From Tolypeutes matacus (lineage: Eukaryota > Chordata > Mammalia > Cingulata > Chlamyphoridae): a DNA stretch of 64,000 nucleotides. The notes under the pieces were generated by a model. It worked only from the letters and a program-made list of their open reading frames with translations, ran no database searches and had not been told where the DNA came from. Numbering within the stretch: the first letter of the stretch is position 1; each line of letters starts with the position of its first letter. A program made the translations under genes and the position numbers. Where the stretch lies: assembly GCA_026826555.1 (NCBI GenBank), contig JAKSZT010053764.1, forward strand, positions 31,226,413 through 31,290,412. Direction: 5' to 3'. Positions 1-11,362 of the stretch are shown here, one piece after another.

Positions 1-1850
1 GCATCTATTGAGATGATCATGTGGTTTTTTTAGTTCAAATTGTTAAAATGGTGTATTACATTGACTGATTTTCTTATGTTGAACCAGCCTTGCATACCAG
101 GAATAAATCCCACTTGGTCGTGACGTATAAGTCTTTTGATATGCTGTTGAATTCGATTTGCAAGTATTTTGTTGAGAAATTTTTGCATCTATGTTCATTA
201 GAGAGATTGGTCTATAATTTTCTTTTCTTGTAGAATCTTTATATGGCTTTGGTATTAGAGTGATGTTGGCTTCATAAAATATGTTGGGTAATTTTCCCAC
301 CTCTTCAATTTTTTGGAAGAGTTTAAACAGGATTGGTGTTAATTCTTTTCGAAATGCTTGGTAGAATTCACCTATGAAGCCATCTGGTCCTGAACTTTTC
401 TTTGCTGGGAGATTTTTGATGATGGAGTCAGTCTCCTTAAATTTGATTGGTTTGTCAAGTTCTTGTATTTCTTGTAGCATCAGTGTAGGTTGGTTGTGCG
501 TTTCTAGAAATTTGTCCATTTCACCTAGGTTGTCCAGTTTGTTGGCATATAGTTTCTCATAATATCCTCTTATGATTCTTTTTATTTCTGTGAGGTCATT
601 TGTAACTTTCCCCCCTTTCATTTCTTATTGTATTTATTTGCATCTTCTCTCTTCTTTTGTTAGTCTAGCAAGGGGTTTGTCAATTTTATTGATCTTCTCA
701 AAGACCAGCTTTTGGTTTTGTTGATTTTCTCTATTGTTTTTCTGTTCTCATTTTCATTTACTTCTGCTCTAATCTTTATTATTTCTTTCCTTCTGCTTGC
801 TTTGGGATTGGTTTGCTGTAGTTTTTCTAGTTTCTCTAGTTGTTCAGTTAAATCCTTGAGTTTAGCCCTTTCTCATTTTTTAATATAGATGTTTAGGGCT
901 ATAAATTTCTCTCTCAAGACTGCCTTCGCTGTATCCCATAAGTTTTGATACATTGTGTTCTCATTTTCATTTGTCTCAATATATTTACTGATTTCACTTG
1001 CAATTTTTTCTTTGACCCATCGATTATTTAGGAGAGAGTTATTCAGTCTCCACACATTTGCAAATTTACTTTTTTCCTATGATTGATTTCTAGTTTCATT
1101 CCATTATGATCTGAGAAGGTGCTTTGTATAATTTCAATCTTTTTCTATTTATTGAGAGCTAAATTGTGGCCTAACATGTGGTCTATCCTGGAGAAAGATC
1201 CAAGGGCACTTGAGAAGAATGTATAACCCGCTGAGTTTGGATGCTGTGTTCTGTTATGTCTGATAGGTCTAATTTGTTTATCACATTGTTCAAGTTCTCT
1301 ATTTCCTTGTTGATCTTCTGTCTAGTTGTTCTATCTAATGATGTGAGTGGGGTGTTGAAGTCTCCAACAATTATTGTAGAAATATCTCTTTCTCTCTTCA
1401 GTTTTGCCAGAGTTTGTCTCATATATTTTGGGGCACCCTGGTTAGGTGCACAGATATTTATGACTTATATCTTCCTGGTGGATCATCCCTTTTATTAATA
1501 TATAATGGCCTTCTGTATCTCTTATAACTTTTTGCATTTAAAGTCAGTTTTGTCTGATATTAGTATAGCTACCCCTGCTCTTTTCTGGTTACTATTCACA
1601 AGGAATATCTTTTTCCAACCTTTCACTTTCAGCTGGTTTGTATCCCTAGGTCTAAGGTGAGTTTCTTGTAAGCAGCATATGGATGGCTCACTTTTTTTTT
1701 ATCAGCCTGTATCTTTTGATGGGGGAGTTTAATCCATTCACATTCTATGATATTACTGTAAATGCACTATTTACTTCCTCCATTTTATTCTTTGGTTTTC
1801 ATATGTCATCTTGTTTTTGTCTCTCTTTTTACTCTTTTGGTTATCCTTTC
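1..1850 (-). pseudogene. L1 ORF2 (endonuclease and reverse transcriptase), broken and partial
   Basis: The apurinic-type endonuclease is recognisable at 1422-1183, with the catalytic IVGDFNTPL segment and the following DRTTRQKINKEI stretch. Upstream of it, about 1750-1430, are ETHL-like and KVKGWKKIF-like segments. Reverse-transcriptase segments at 621-43 include [11 protein letters not shown] and LIPKPYKD, followed by NYRPISLMN. These are classic L1 ORF2 landmarks in the right order. Frame changes and stops separate the blocks, so this is a dead copy. The YADD region and C-terminal part lie beyond the left edge. The ORF2 start near 1850 is approximate. Confidence 0.88.
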
Positions 1851-1965
1851 TGCTTTTCTTTCTTCTATACTCTCCTCCAAGCCTCTCTCTCCTGTCTTTT
1901 TCTTTCAGGTTCTAAGGCTCCCTTTAATATTTCCTGCAAAGGTGGATTCTTTTTTGCAAACTCTC

Positions 1966-2831
1966 TTAGTTTTTGTTTGTGAACACTTTATACTCACCTT
2001 CATATGTAATGGACAGTTTTGCTGGATAAAGAATTCTCAGCTGGCAGTTTTTCTCTTTCAGTTTCCTAATTGTATCATACCACTGTTTTCTTGCCTCCAT
2101 GGTTTCTGAATCTGCACTAAGTCTTACTGGATGTCCCTTGTACCTGATCGTTTGCTTCTCTCTTGCTGTTCTGAGAATTTTCTCTTTATCTTTGACATTT
2201 GACATTCTGAGTAGTATGTGTCTTGACGTAGGTCTATCTGGATTTATTCTGAATGGGGTACAGAATGCTTCTTGGACATGTAAGTTTATTTCTTTCATGA
2301 GAGTTGGGAAATTTTCAGCTATTATTTCTTCAAATATTCTTTCTGCCCCTTTTCCCTTCTGGAACTCTCATGACACATATGTTGTTGTGTTTTGTGTTGT
2401 CATTCAACTCTCTGAGCCCCTGCTCAATTTTTTCCATTCTTTTCTCTCTCTGTTCTTTTCTCTCTTCAATTTTAGCTGCTCTGTCTTTGGTATCACTTAT
2501 TCTTTCTTCTATCATTTCGACTCTGCTGTTGTAAGCCTCAAATGTGTTTTTGACCTCACCTATTGTGTCTTTCATTCCCATGAACTCCATTACTTTTCTG
2601 TTCAGGATTTCAAATTCTTCTGTGCGTTGGCTCAATGTCTTCTTGATGTCATTTCTCTTTAACTATATTGTCTTTCAACTCATTAATTTGATTTTGGAAA
2701 TTTGTGCTCATCTCACTGATTAGTTCTCTCAAATTCTGCATCTCTTCTGGGACTTTGATGTATTCCTTTTCTTGGGCCGTGTCTTCTATTTTCTTAGTAT
2801 GGTTCGTAATTTTTTGTTGGTGTTTAGGCAT
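1966..2831 (-). pseudogene. L1 ORF1 (RNA-binding chaperone), frameshifted
   Basis: Three consecutive open blocks (2831-2649, 2635-2330, 2298-1966) lie in three different minus frames and together span about 288 codons, close to the normal size of ORF1p. The first two are rich in K, E and Q and look like the coiled-coil trimerisation region. The third carries the RRM and C-terminal domain, with RPTSRHILLRMSNVKDKEK and ILYPAKLSI. Two frameshifts therefore disrupt the frame. ORF1p binds L1 RNA in the cytoplasmic ribonucleoprotein. The start is taken at the ATG whose complement is at 2829-2831, just downstream of the 5' UTR. Confidence 0.87.
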
Positions 2832-3966
2832 CTGGTTAGGATGTAGTTTGCTCAGATGCTCAATCTCTTTCTCTTTTATAGGAATTTAGTGGCAGGAGTC
2901 TGTGAGTTACCACAGCTCTTTGATTTTTGGCCCAACCTGGATTCTTAGGATTGTCCTGCTGGTTGCTGAAAACTGGGTACTGAACCCAGTAATTGGTTGT
3001 AAAATCACTTCCTAGGGCCTTGGGCAAGGAGACTATAGAGGCCAGGAAAAGCCTCTCCTACTTATTTTTTTATTTTCTTATGTGCATTTCCTTGGTCTGC
3101 CAGGAGATGGTGCTCTTTGGCAGCTCTCAATTCAATGCCTGGTCAGAGTGTATTTGCTGCAACACATACCAGATCAATGTGATAGAGCTTCCTGTCTGGA
3201 GGCTAAGAGCCATGTAATTCAAACTTTCTGAGACAGTTCTCCAGTCTTCTCTGGCAGCCCACTCCCTTTTCCCAGCTAGGAAACATTTCCACTCCCCTCT
3301 GAGTCCTCAACAATCAGACCCTGTTAGTAGAGGAGGAGATTGGGAGGATTGTATATCTTTAGCCCCTTGCAGGCTCCAAGGCAAACAATGGAGCAGCCCC
3401 ACCTGGCCTGGAAGGACCAAACCTGTGAGTCAAAAGCAGAGTCAGCCCCAGGCTCTCTCTCCCATCTCCCATGGAGTCCTCAACAATTAGTCCAGGCTAG
3501 AAGAGAGGGAGATTGCAAGAGTTGAATTTCTCCAGTCCTTAGCCAGCTCCCAGGGCAAACCACCGTGGGGTCCCACCTGGCCTGGAAGGGTCCGTGGGGC
3601 CCCGCAGCCCAAATTTGAGGGTCAGAATCTGAGTCAGCCTTAGGCTGTGACCCTCTCTCTCCCCTTTCCTGGGGTGGTAGATCCTTGGAGCCCCCTTTGC
3701 CTATAGTCGCAGGCCCAGGGGCCCGAGAATTCTAAAGAGTGTGGGGGAGGGTACTGGCGGCAGCAGCCGCTGCTGGTTCCAACTCATGGTTCTGTCATCG
3801 CAATTTCCCTCTTTTGTCCCTCTCTCCTCTGGATGGTGTGCAGCATTCACCTGCTGTCCTAAACCCTAGAAGATCTTTTTCGGGGCTGTTTCAGCCTGTC
3901 CTCTAGCTATTTTTCTGGAGAAGAGATTCTCGTGTCTTACTAGTCTGCCATCTTCCCGGAAGTCCC
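2832..3966 (-). promoter_or_regulatory. L1 5' UTR / internal promoter region
   Basis: About 1.1 kb between the ORF1 start and the element's 5' end is more GC-rich than the flanks and contains repeated related blocks such as 'gtcctcaacaatcagacc' and 'gtcctcaacaattagtcc' (near 3305 and 3477), suggesting internally repeated 5' UTR monomers. L1 5' UTRs act as internal RNA polymerase II promoters, often with antisense activity. Whether this decayed copy is active cannot be judged here. Confidence 0.55.
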
Positions 3967-4019
3967 TGTAAGTTTGTGTTTAATGAAATTAAGTTAAAGA
4001 AGAGAATGTAGTTCTGAAC

Positions 4020-4360
4020 TAAAGTGAAATGGCTAGTTTTTCACAGAACAGAATGAGGACTGTAAGATGAGACTTAAATGGATATAGAAGGTAGTAGAAG
4101 GTCTGTGGAAATTTATATTTGTTGTAGTCAATGCTGACTATAATTGGATAAGCTTGCTTAAGGGGGTATGTTTTTGTCCTAAGATAAAAAGGCTAGTTTT
4201 CATAGAATGAGAGACAGGAATATGTAGGACAATACCTGAATGGAAATGAAAAGTTGTAGAGGGTTTATGAAAGTAAATTTTGTTTGTTGCTAACTATAAT
4301 TTAATACGCTTATTTAATGGTGAAGTTCTGTCTTAAGGTAAAGTAATTGGTCTAAATGGT
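4020..4360. repeat. Diverged tandem repeat, unit about 160 bp
   Basis: Two blocks align by eye: 'ggctagtttttcacagaa..gatgagacttaaatgg..ataattggataagcttgctta' (about 4030-4190) and 'ggctagttttcatagaat..gacaatacctgaatgg..ataatttaatacgcttattta' (about 4190-4335). A weaker third unit begins near 4336. The spacing is about 160 bp. I do not recognise the family; it may be a leader region of an old retrovirus. Confidence 0.5.
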
Positions 4361-4507
4361 TTTAAAATGTTACAGGAAGTTATAGGTTGTAGGAAGCTTG
4401 TAGAAGCATTTCCTAAACTGAGGGATTTCAATGTAAATGGCTGATTCTGAGAAGCCAATATTAAGCAGAAATCTATGAGTTGATATTGGTAGCAAAAAGT
4501 AACTTCA

Positions 4508-4689
4508 GGGAAGCGGCTGTGGCTCAATCAGTAGGGCTCCCGTTTACCATATGGGAGGCCCGGGGTTCGGTTCCCGGGGCCTCCTGGTGAAGGCAAGCCC
4601 GCCCGCACGGCGTGGTTAGCTGACCCAGCAAGCACAAGCAGCAAGGGGGGGATAAATGAATAAATAAATTTTAAAAATCTTAAAAAAAA
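4508..4689 (+). mobile_element. tRNA-derived SINE, medium (about 185 bp) subtype
   Basis: The head 'gggaagcggctgtggctcaa' is followed by a box-B-like 'ggttcggttcccgg', then a 'cgtggttagctgacccag' body and an A-rich tail. It is flanked by the direct repeat 'aaaaagtaacttca' (4494-4507 and about 4690-4703), a perfect target-site duplication. Close similarity to the copies at 32235, 54443 and 63107 marks a young subfamily. Confidence 0.9.
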
Positions 4690-4703
4690 AAAAAGTAACT
4701 TCA

Positions 4704-6749
4704 TAGCAGAGAAACCTGTGAGAAGCCACCTTCATCTGTTGTGATTGATGCTAACTAGGATTTGATGAATTTGTTTCTTGACTGGTGTACTGATGCAAAA
4801 GTAAAGTTTGATTTTTTGTTAAAGTGATGCAGTTTTCTTAAATTATTGGTCTGTTTTGAGAGGAAGGATATAGAGGTCTTTTTAAAATAATCAATATATA
4901 AAGGACAAAGAGTCTGTGCCTTATCAGAATAGCTGCTTTTATTTCATAGTGAACTTATCATATCCTTAATGGTTTTTAAAAAAAATAAAGAGCCACTGCT
5001 ATTTTGATAGTTAAGTCTTTTACTATCTTATTTGTCACTTTTGTTAAATAGAGGTCTGTTTAAACATAATGTTCAAAGCTGACAACTTCTAACATTCTAA
5101 TAAAATGACATAAAACTATTATGATTATCTTTAATTTCAAACTGTAATAAAGAATTTGTTCTTTTACTGTGTAAAAAATAAGGTGCTAAAATATTACATT
5201 TATGAAATGACAAATCAGATCATTAACAGACACTTAGTGCAACTTTTTTTAAGGAAAGTAATCTGAAGTAAAATACTTTCAAGAACCTTTAAAAAATAGT
5301 TCCATTTAATATATTATGAGTTACATGAGAAGTGTTTGGGAAGTGTAAAATTGAAGGTATTTTCTAATTTTCTGTTGGTTAAATCTGTATAAGTAAAATG
5401 TTACTTATATGTTATTTATATATTAGAGATTATATAAAATTCTCAAAGACTTACATTCTCACTGTCCATATTCTGTCCTAATAGTAATCTACATGATGGT
5501 ATTGTTGATTATAGTTATTCTTAGAAGATTTTCATATGTTATGAAAACAACCAAAATTCCTTATCAGTTACTTTGTTCTGCTCTGATGCTTCTCTAAAAA
5601 ACCACACAGTCAGCTCATCTGCGACAAAATGGTACTTTAAAGGAGAAGCAAAGCAAGTTGATAAGTTATGTTTTACTTGTTGATTAACATAATCTTGGTA
5701 AAAGTGTAAAAGTAAAATGAAGCAAAACTTTTGCTTTGGTCTGTAGTTAATGACTTCTAGAAATAGCTTTATTTAAAATACTCATAAGGGAATTAGGGCC
5801 TAGATTGTACCCTGTTGCAGCAGTCACATTTATTCTGGGTGTTGTTATTTTTAAATCCTGAAATGCTTTACTCTTTGTGTATAACCCAATAGCTCCCTAG
5901 AACTTTAAGTATCCATATGACACCTGGAATTAAGAGCTAAAGTTTGCCAACTATAAAGGTACTAAAGAAGCAGTATTAACTCTAAAAGCCACCCCAATTA
6001 AAGAAGCCAAAGAAAGAATCAAAGGTAAATGGGGCTAATCTAGTTAAAGATCAACGTGAATCAGAATAAAAGGTAATAAAGTAACATTATTGGTATTTTA
6101 AAACTTTGATTTCTAGGGATACTGAAGAGGAGAAATTTATTCTGTCAAAATTTTTAAAATTTCTGTGGAGCATTATCTAATTTAACCTGTCTGGTCAGTT
6201 TATTTGAACAGCTTAGCTAACATGGAACCTAAAACGGGGAATGAGATTGTGACATTCTGTACAGAATTACTGTAATATGCTAATGTAATTCAAAGTGTTT
6301 TGGGTATAAGTTAGAAAGGTATTTGCAGAGTCCCTTAAGGGAATGTGGAAAAAGCATGGAGATATTAAACTTCTTCAGCTGAGGAATTCCTACTGTTCTC
6401 TCAAGCAATAGAGGCTCCCAATTTATTGAAACTTTATAACTCTGCAAAGTAAACCTGTGAAAATAAACTCTGAAATATATGAGCCCTGCCTAATAAAAGG
6501 AAATATGCTAAATGAATAGAAAAGGTAAAAGCACAACATGTTTGTAACTAGCAGTGCTATTATATGGGTATGAAAGTGGTTGAAAGGAAAAGTATAAGGT
6601 CATGTATATTACTAAAAAGAAAGCTAAAAAATGTAGTATGGGACTGTATTGCATAGTAAAACCTCATGTGAAGTATGAATATGGGTAATATTGCATATAT
6701 AAGACTGTTTTTCTTTGAAACTGAACAAATGTATGTTAATATTACAAGA
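4704..6749. other. AT-rich intron sequence, no gene seen
   Basis: No open frame, RNA gene or repeat that I can name. Several A- and T-rich runs are present. It may be deeply decayed retroviral or L1 sequence. Confidence 0.5.
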
Positions 6750-7065
6750 TGTTAATATCAGACAAAAAACATGCTAAGTGAAAGAAACCAGACACAAAGG
6801 ACTACATATTATATGATTACATTTATATAAAATGCAAATACAAATCAATTTATAAAGATAAAATTAGATTAGTGGTTATGTAGGGCTGGGGAAGGATAGA
6901 GGAATTGTGAAGTGACTGCTAAGGGGTGTGGAGTTCTTTTCAGGGTAAGGAAATTGTTCTAAAATTTTTTATGGTGATGAATGCAAAACATTGTGATTAT
7001 ACTAAAAGCTATTGATTATACACTTTGGATAGATTGTTTAATTTTTGAAAAAGGAAATATGCTAG
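6750..7065 (+). mobile_element. L1 3' end fragment
   Basis: Contains the common L1 3' landmarks in order: 'aagtgaaagaaaccagacacaaag', 'gattagtggttatgtagggctggggaagg', 'gtgatgaatgcaaaacattgtg' and 'attatacactttggatag'. It covers the end of ORF2 and the 3' UTR of an old L1M-type element. No clear poly(A) or target duplication remains. Confidence 0.7.
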
Positions 7066-7179
7066 TGAGATGAGCCCTTGGTCTTGAGACTTGCACTCAT
7101 GAAACTTAGTTCTGCAATGATGAAACTAAGCCTAACTATAATTAATGCCTAAGAGTCACCTCCTGTAAACCTCTTTTTG

Positions 7180-7870
7180 TTGCTCAAATGTGGCCTGGCT
7201 CTCTAAGCCAAACTCTGCAAATAAGCTCACTACCTTCCCCCCTATGTGGGACATGACAGGACAGCCAAGGATAAAATATTCCTTGGCAGTATAGGACATG
7301 AGCCCTGCCCTAGCAGGATTAGACCAAAAGGGGGAAAAGCAAAATAAAGTGTCAATGGCTAAGATATTTCAAATAGAGTAGGGAGGTTATTCTTATGCAG
7401 GTTTTAGCCAGATAAGGTAAACTCCTACAGTAGTGAAAGCCCCAAGCTACAGTGTTCCTGAAACTCCTAAGGAATACTCTGGGCTCTATCTAAAAGAAGG
7501 TATAAAAATTATTTCCTCAATTATATTTAAACCTAAAATAGTCAATTCTTATAGAGCTTATTTTTCAGAAACTTAAGACTCTAGATCATTCCTATGCCAG
7601 GTAAGCCCTGAAACCCAGAGGTACCAGTCTCTTCAAGGATGATAACTAGCTTCATTCCTCTACCTCATAATGTTGATGCCCCTTTTTCAGCATGAAGAAG
7701 ACGGAGTAGTCATCTAGAGTCCCAAGATTGGGGAAGGAACAAACCAAAGAGAGGTTGTAACAGAGTTAAGAATTAATAAATTATTATGGTTACTAAATCA
7801 TTATAGAGACTATTTTTCTCTTTTCTTCCATTATATTATAGATTAACCAAAACTTAATACCTGAATCACT
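7180..7870 (+). repeat. Unclassified interspersed repeat (probably xenarthran)
   Basis: A stretch with 'tatgtgggacatgac', 'gaccaaaagggggaaaagc', 'gccccaagctacagtgttcctgaaactcc' and 'ccctgaaacccagaggtaccag' resembles a high-copy sequence I recall from xenarthran genomes, but I cannot assign a class. It has no open frame. It directly abuts the LTR-like segment on its right and could be the internal part of the same element. Confidence 0.4.
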
Positions 7871-8400
7871 GAAACTAGTTAGAGTAGTCTGACCCCTGTT
7901 TATGGTTACTCCAGACTGGTCTCACCCTTGTGTACACTTGCTATTGTGATGGTTATTCTAAATTTGTCTTACCCTTGTTTATGATTCTACCAAACTAGTT
8001 TTACCCTCGTATATGAACATTTCTACTAAAATGGTAACCACTCCACCATCCCATTTGCAGTCCATAAGAAAAACCTTGTAACTGACTCTCCTTCTGTGCC
8101 CACCCCACCCCCAGATGCCCTAATCTCTCATAATGATTGTTTTGGGATTGTAAAAACTTTCTGACTCGCATGGGTTTTGTACCCAACCCCCATCCTGTTT
8201 AGCCCCTTAATTAATGAAGGAACCTGAGCCAGCCCCACCCCAATTACTCATTAGCATAAACTGCTAAGCCTGGATATTATAAAATTATCAGGATTACTGC
8301 AGTTCCAGGAGGCAGTTTTTGAGCCCTGAGGCCACTGTCCTCCTTTGCTATGTGCAAGCAAATAAGCTCTTTGAAACCCTGATGTGTCAGGAATAGGTCA
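7870..8400 (+). repeat. LTR-like segment (class I retroviral style), tentative
   Basis: Ends in a retroviral R/U5-like layout: 'gatattataaaattatcagg' as a possible TATA region, then 'gccactgtcctcc', 'gcaaataagctctttgaaaccctgatgtgtcagga'-type sequence near 8340-8392. The left part holds three imperfect units around 'acccttgtttatg' (about 7898, 7924, 7972), like U3 enhancer repeats. No second LTR or target duplication was seen. Confidence 0.4.
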
Positions 8401-9260
8401 TTAATGAAGTACAGTTGGCAAGAAGTTGCTTTTGCTTGGTATCAAATTAGTCAAGAAGATAACAATTATAAATGCACCTAACAACAGAGCCCAAAAATAT
8501 ATGAAGCAAAAATCAACAGATGTAAAGGAAGAAACAGATGGTTCTACATTAATAGTTGGAGACTTAAATACACCACTTTCAATTATGGATAGAACATCTG
8601 GACTAAAGACCAATAAGGAAACAGAGGACTTGAACAATATTATAAAAGAGTTAGACCCAATAGACAAACATAGAACACATCATCCAACAGCAAAGTACAC
8701 ATTCTTCTCAAATACAAAGAGAACCTTTTCTAGGATAGGCTATATATTAGGGCCCAAAACAAGTCTCAGTAATTTTGAAAGATTGAAATTGTAAAAAGAA
8801 ACTTCTGTGACCATAGTGGAATGAAGCTAGAAATCAATGACAGAGGAAGAACTGGAAAATTCACAAATATGTGGAGATTAACAATAAATTCTTAAACAAC
8901 CGATGGGTCAAGGGAAATTAGGAAATATCTAGAGACAAATGAAAATACAACATAATAAAACGTTTAGGATGCAGCAAAGGCAGTGTTGAGAAGGAAATTT
9001 ATAATTGTAAATGTTTACATGAAAAAAGAAATATCTTAAATCAGCAGCCTAGCTTCACATCTGGAGGAACTGAAAAAGAAGAGTAAACCAAACCCAAAGT
9101 GAGAAGGAAGGAAAAAGTAATTGGATGAAATGAATGAAATAAGAAATTAGAAAAACAACAGAATCAGTGAAACAAAAAGTTGGTTCTTTGAAAAGATGAA
9201 TGAACTTGGAAACATTTAGCTAGATTGACAAAGAAAAAGAGTAAGGACACATATAACTAA

Positions 9261-9776
9261 GGCAGTTCCTAAAGAAGTTGAATATAGACTTGCCATGTGA
9301 CCCTGCAATACCACTACTGGGTATATGCCCAGAAGAACTGAGAGCAGTGACACGAACAGACATCTGCATACCGATGTTCATAGCCACATTAGTCACGATT
9401 GCCAAAAGTTGGAAACAACCCAGGTGTCCATCAACAGATGAATGGATAAACAAACTGTGGTCTATTCACACGATGGAATATTATGCAGCTGTAAGAAGAA
9501 ATGAAGTCGTAAAGCATATGGCAAAATGGATGAACCTGGAGGACATTATGTTGAGTGAAGCAAGCCAGACACAAAAGGACAAATACTGTATGAATGTGTT
9601 ACTATGAACCAAATATATTGTGTAATATATTGTTTGATTCAAAAAAAAAAAAAAATTTACATGTATCCATTACATTTAATTGAGAAATGTATATATTTAT
9701 TCATCTGTGTTTACTTTTTAGTTTTTAATTGTTTATACTTTCAATTATTAAATGTACAAAATAAAGTTAAAAAAAA
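9261..9776 (+). mobile_element. 5'-truncated L1 inserted in an older L1
   Basis: Begins 'ggcagttcctaaagaagttgaatatag', a well-known point inside the ORF2 C-terminal region, and has an open frame with CPSTDEWINKLWSIHTMEYY and QKDKYCMNVL. It ends in A-rich sequence near 9765-9776. The surrounding L1 resumes at 'agctatcaatgttacagaaat' (9788), with the piece before it ending near 9260. The C-terminal part is longer and less damaged than the host L1, so it is younger. I could not define target duplications. Confidence 0.75.
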
Positions 9777-9926
9777 TGAATGGGGGCTTAGCTATCAATG
9801 TTACAGAAATAAAAAGGATTATAAGAGAATATTATGAACAAATGTACACCAACAAATCAGACAACATATTGAAATGGACAAGTTCCTGGAAATTTTTTAC
9901 TCAAACAATCTAGACGAAATAGCTCT

Positions 9927-10295
9927 CTCTGGGAAGTGGATGTGGCTCAAGCAATTGAGCTCCCGCCTACCACATGGGAGGTCCCTGGTTCGGTTCCCAG
10001 TGCTTCCTAAAGAAGACAGCAAGCTGGCGTGATGGGCAGGTATGGCAAGCTGATGCAACAAGCTGATGCAACAAGAGACACAAGAAGAAAAACATAATGA
10101 GAGACACAACAAAGTGGGAACAGAAGTGACACAAATGACTGGGTGCCTCCCTCCCACATTGGCAGTCCCAGGTTTGGTTCCGGGCGCCTCCTAAAGAAAC
10201 AAGGAAGATGAATAAACACCACAAGTGCAAACAACAAAGGGGTGGGGAGAAATAAAAATAAATAAATCTTTTAAAAAGAAGAAGAAGAAGAAGAA
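9927..10295 (+). mobile_element. Dimeric tRNA-derived SINE with (GAA)n tail
   Basis: Two tRNA-like heads are present: 'gggaagtggatgtggctcaag' with 'ggttcggttcccagtg' at 9931-10010, and a second unit near 10135-10195 with 'ggtttggttccgggcgcc'. Between them lie 'gctgatgcaacaa' direct repeats. The tail contains 'aataaataaatctttt' then a (GAA) run at 10277-10298. The target duplication 'gaaatagctctc' flanks it (9915-9926 and 10296-10307). Confidence 0.88.
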
Positions 10296-11254
10296 GAAAT
10301 AGCTCTCAACAGACCAATAATAAGGAAAGAGATTGAATAAGTAATCAAAAAACTCCAAATAAAGAAAATTCCAGGACCAGATGGCTTCACTGGTGAATTT
10401 TGCCAAACATTCCAAGAAGAATAACACCAATCATTCAAATTATTCAAAAAGCTGAAGAAGAGAGAAGACTTCCTAAATCATTCTATGAGGCCAGCATCAC
10501 CCTGATACCCAAACCAGATAAAGATAAGTCCAGAAAAGAAATGTCAAAGATTTTATGCCATTTTCAAGTGGGATTTATCTCAGGAATGCAAGTGAGGGTC
10601 AACATATGAAAATCAATGCAATATATAATATTAATAGAAAGAAAGAAAAATACCACATTATCATCTCAATTGACACAGAGAAGACATTTAACAAAATCTA
10701 GCATCCTTTCTTGTTAAAAACACAAAACTAGGACTACAAGGGAACTTCCCCAACATAATAAAGGGCATATATGAAAAACCCATAAGTAGCATCATCTTCA
10801 GTGGTGAAAGACTGAAGTTTTCCCCTATGATCAGGAACAAGAATGCCACTGTCACCACTATTATTCAACATTGTACTAGAAGTTCTACGCAGAGCAATTA
10901 GGCAAGAAAAAGAAAGAAAAGGTATCCAAATTGGAAAGGAAGATGTAAAACTTTCCGCATTCACAGATGATATCATCTTACATATTAAAAAAAAAAAACA
11001 AATATCTACAACAAAGCTAATAGACCCAATAAATGAATTCAGCAAAGTGGTAGGGTACAAGATCAATACACAAAAGTCAGTGGTGTTTCTATACACCAAG
11101 AATGAACAATACAAAATGGAAATCAAAAAAACATTTAGAATAGCAACTAATAAAATCAAATATCTAGAAATATATTTAACCAAGGATATAAAGGACTTGT
11201 ATACAGAAAACTACAAAGCAATACTGTAAGAGATTTAGTATTAAGGAAGACCTA

Positions 11255-11362
11255 TCTTGCTCATTTTCCCCTTCACATGGTTAACAGGGATCTTGAATTT
11301 CCTTCAAGTTAAATTTATACATAAATAAACAGCCAATTTTGTTGGATTAAAAAAAAAAAAAA
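11255..11362 (+). pseudogene. Short processed retrocopy of an mRNA 3' end
   Basis: About 92 bp of non-L1 sequence containing AATAAA (in 'cataaataaacagcc') roughly 20 bp before a pure A-tail is flanked by an exact 12-bp duplication, 'aaggaagaccta' (11243-11254 and 11363-11374). The L1 sequence on both sides joins perfectly once the insert and one duplication are removed. This is the signature of L1-driven retroposition of a polyadenylated transcript, extremely 5' truncated. I do not recognise the parent transcript. Confidence 0.8.

Larger units (their letters stand above)
1..3966 (-). mobile_element. LINE-1 element, 5' complete, running off the left edge
   Basis: Reading the minus strand from 3966 gives an L1 layout: a GC-richer 5' UTR that opens with 'cttccgggaagatggcagac', ORF1 at 2831-1966, then ORF2 endonuclease and reverse transcriptase to the left edge. 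The 3' end is outside the window. Frameshifts and stops in both ORFs show it is no longer coding. It lies in the same orientation as GNA14. The exact 5' boundary is judged by eye because the partner target-site duplication is out of view. Confidence 0.9.

Noticed and set aside
4508..4590. tRNA gene at the SINE head
   Set aside because: The head has tRNA-like promoter boxes, but it is followed by a SINE body and A-tail and flanked by target duplications.
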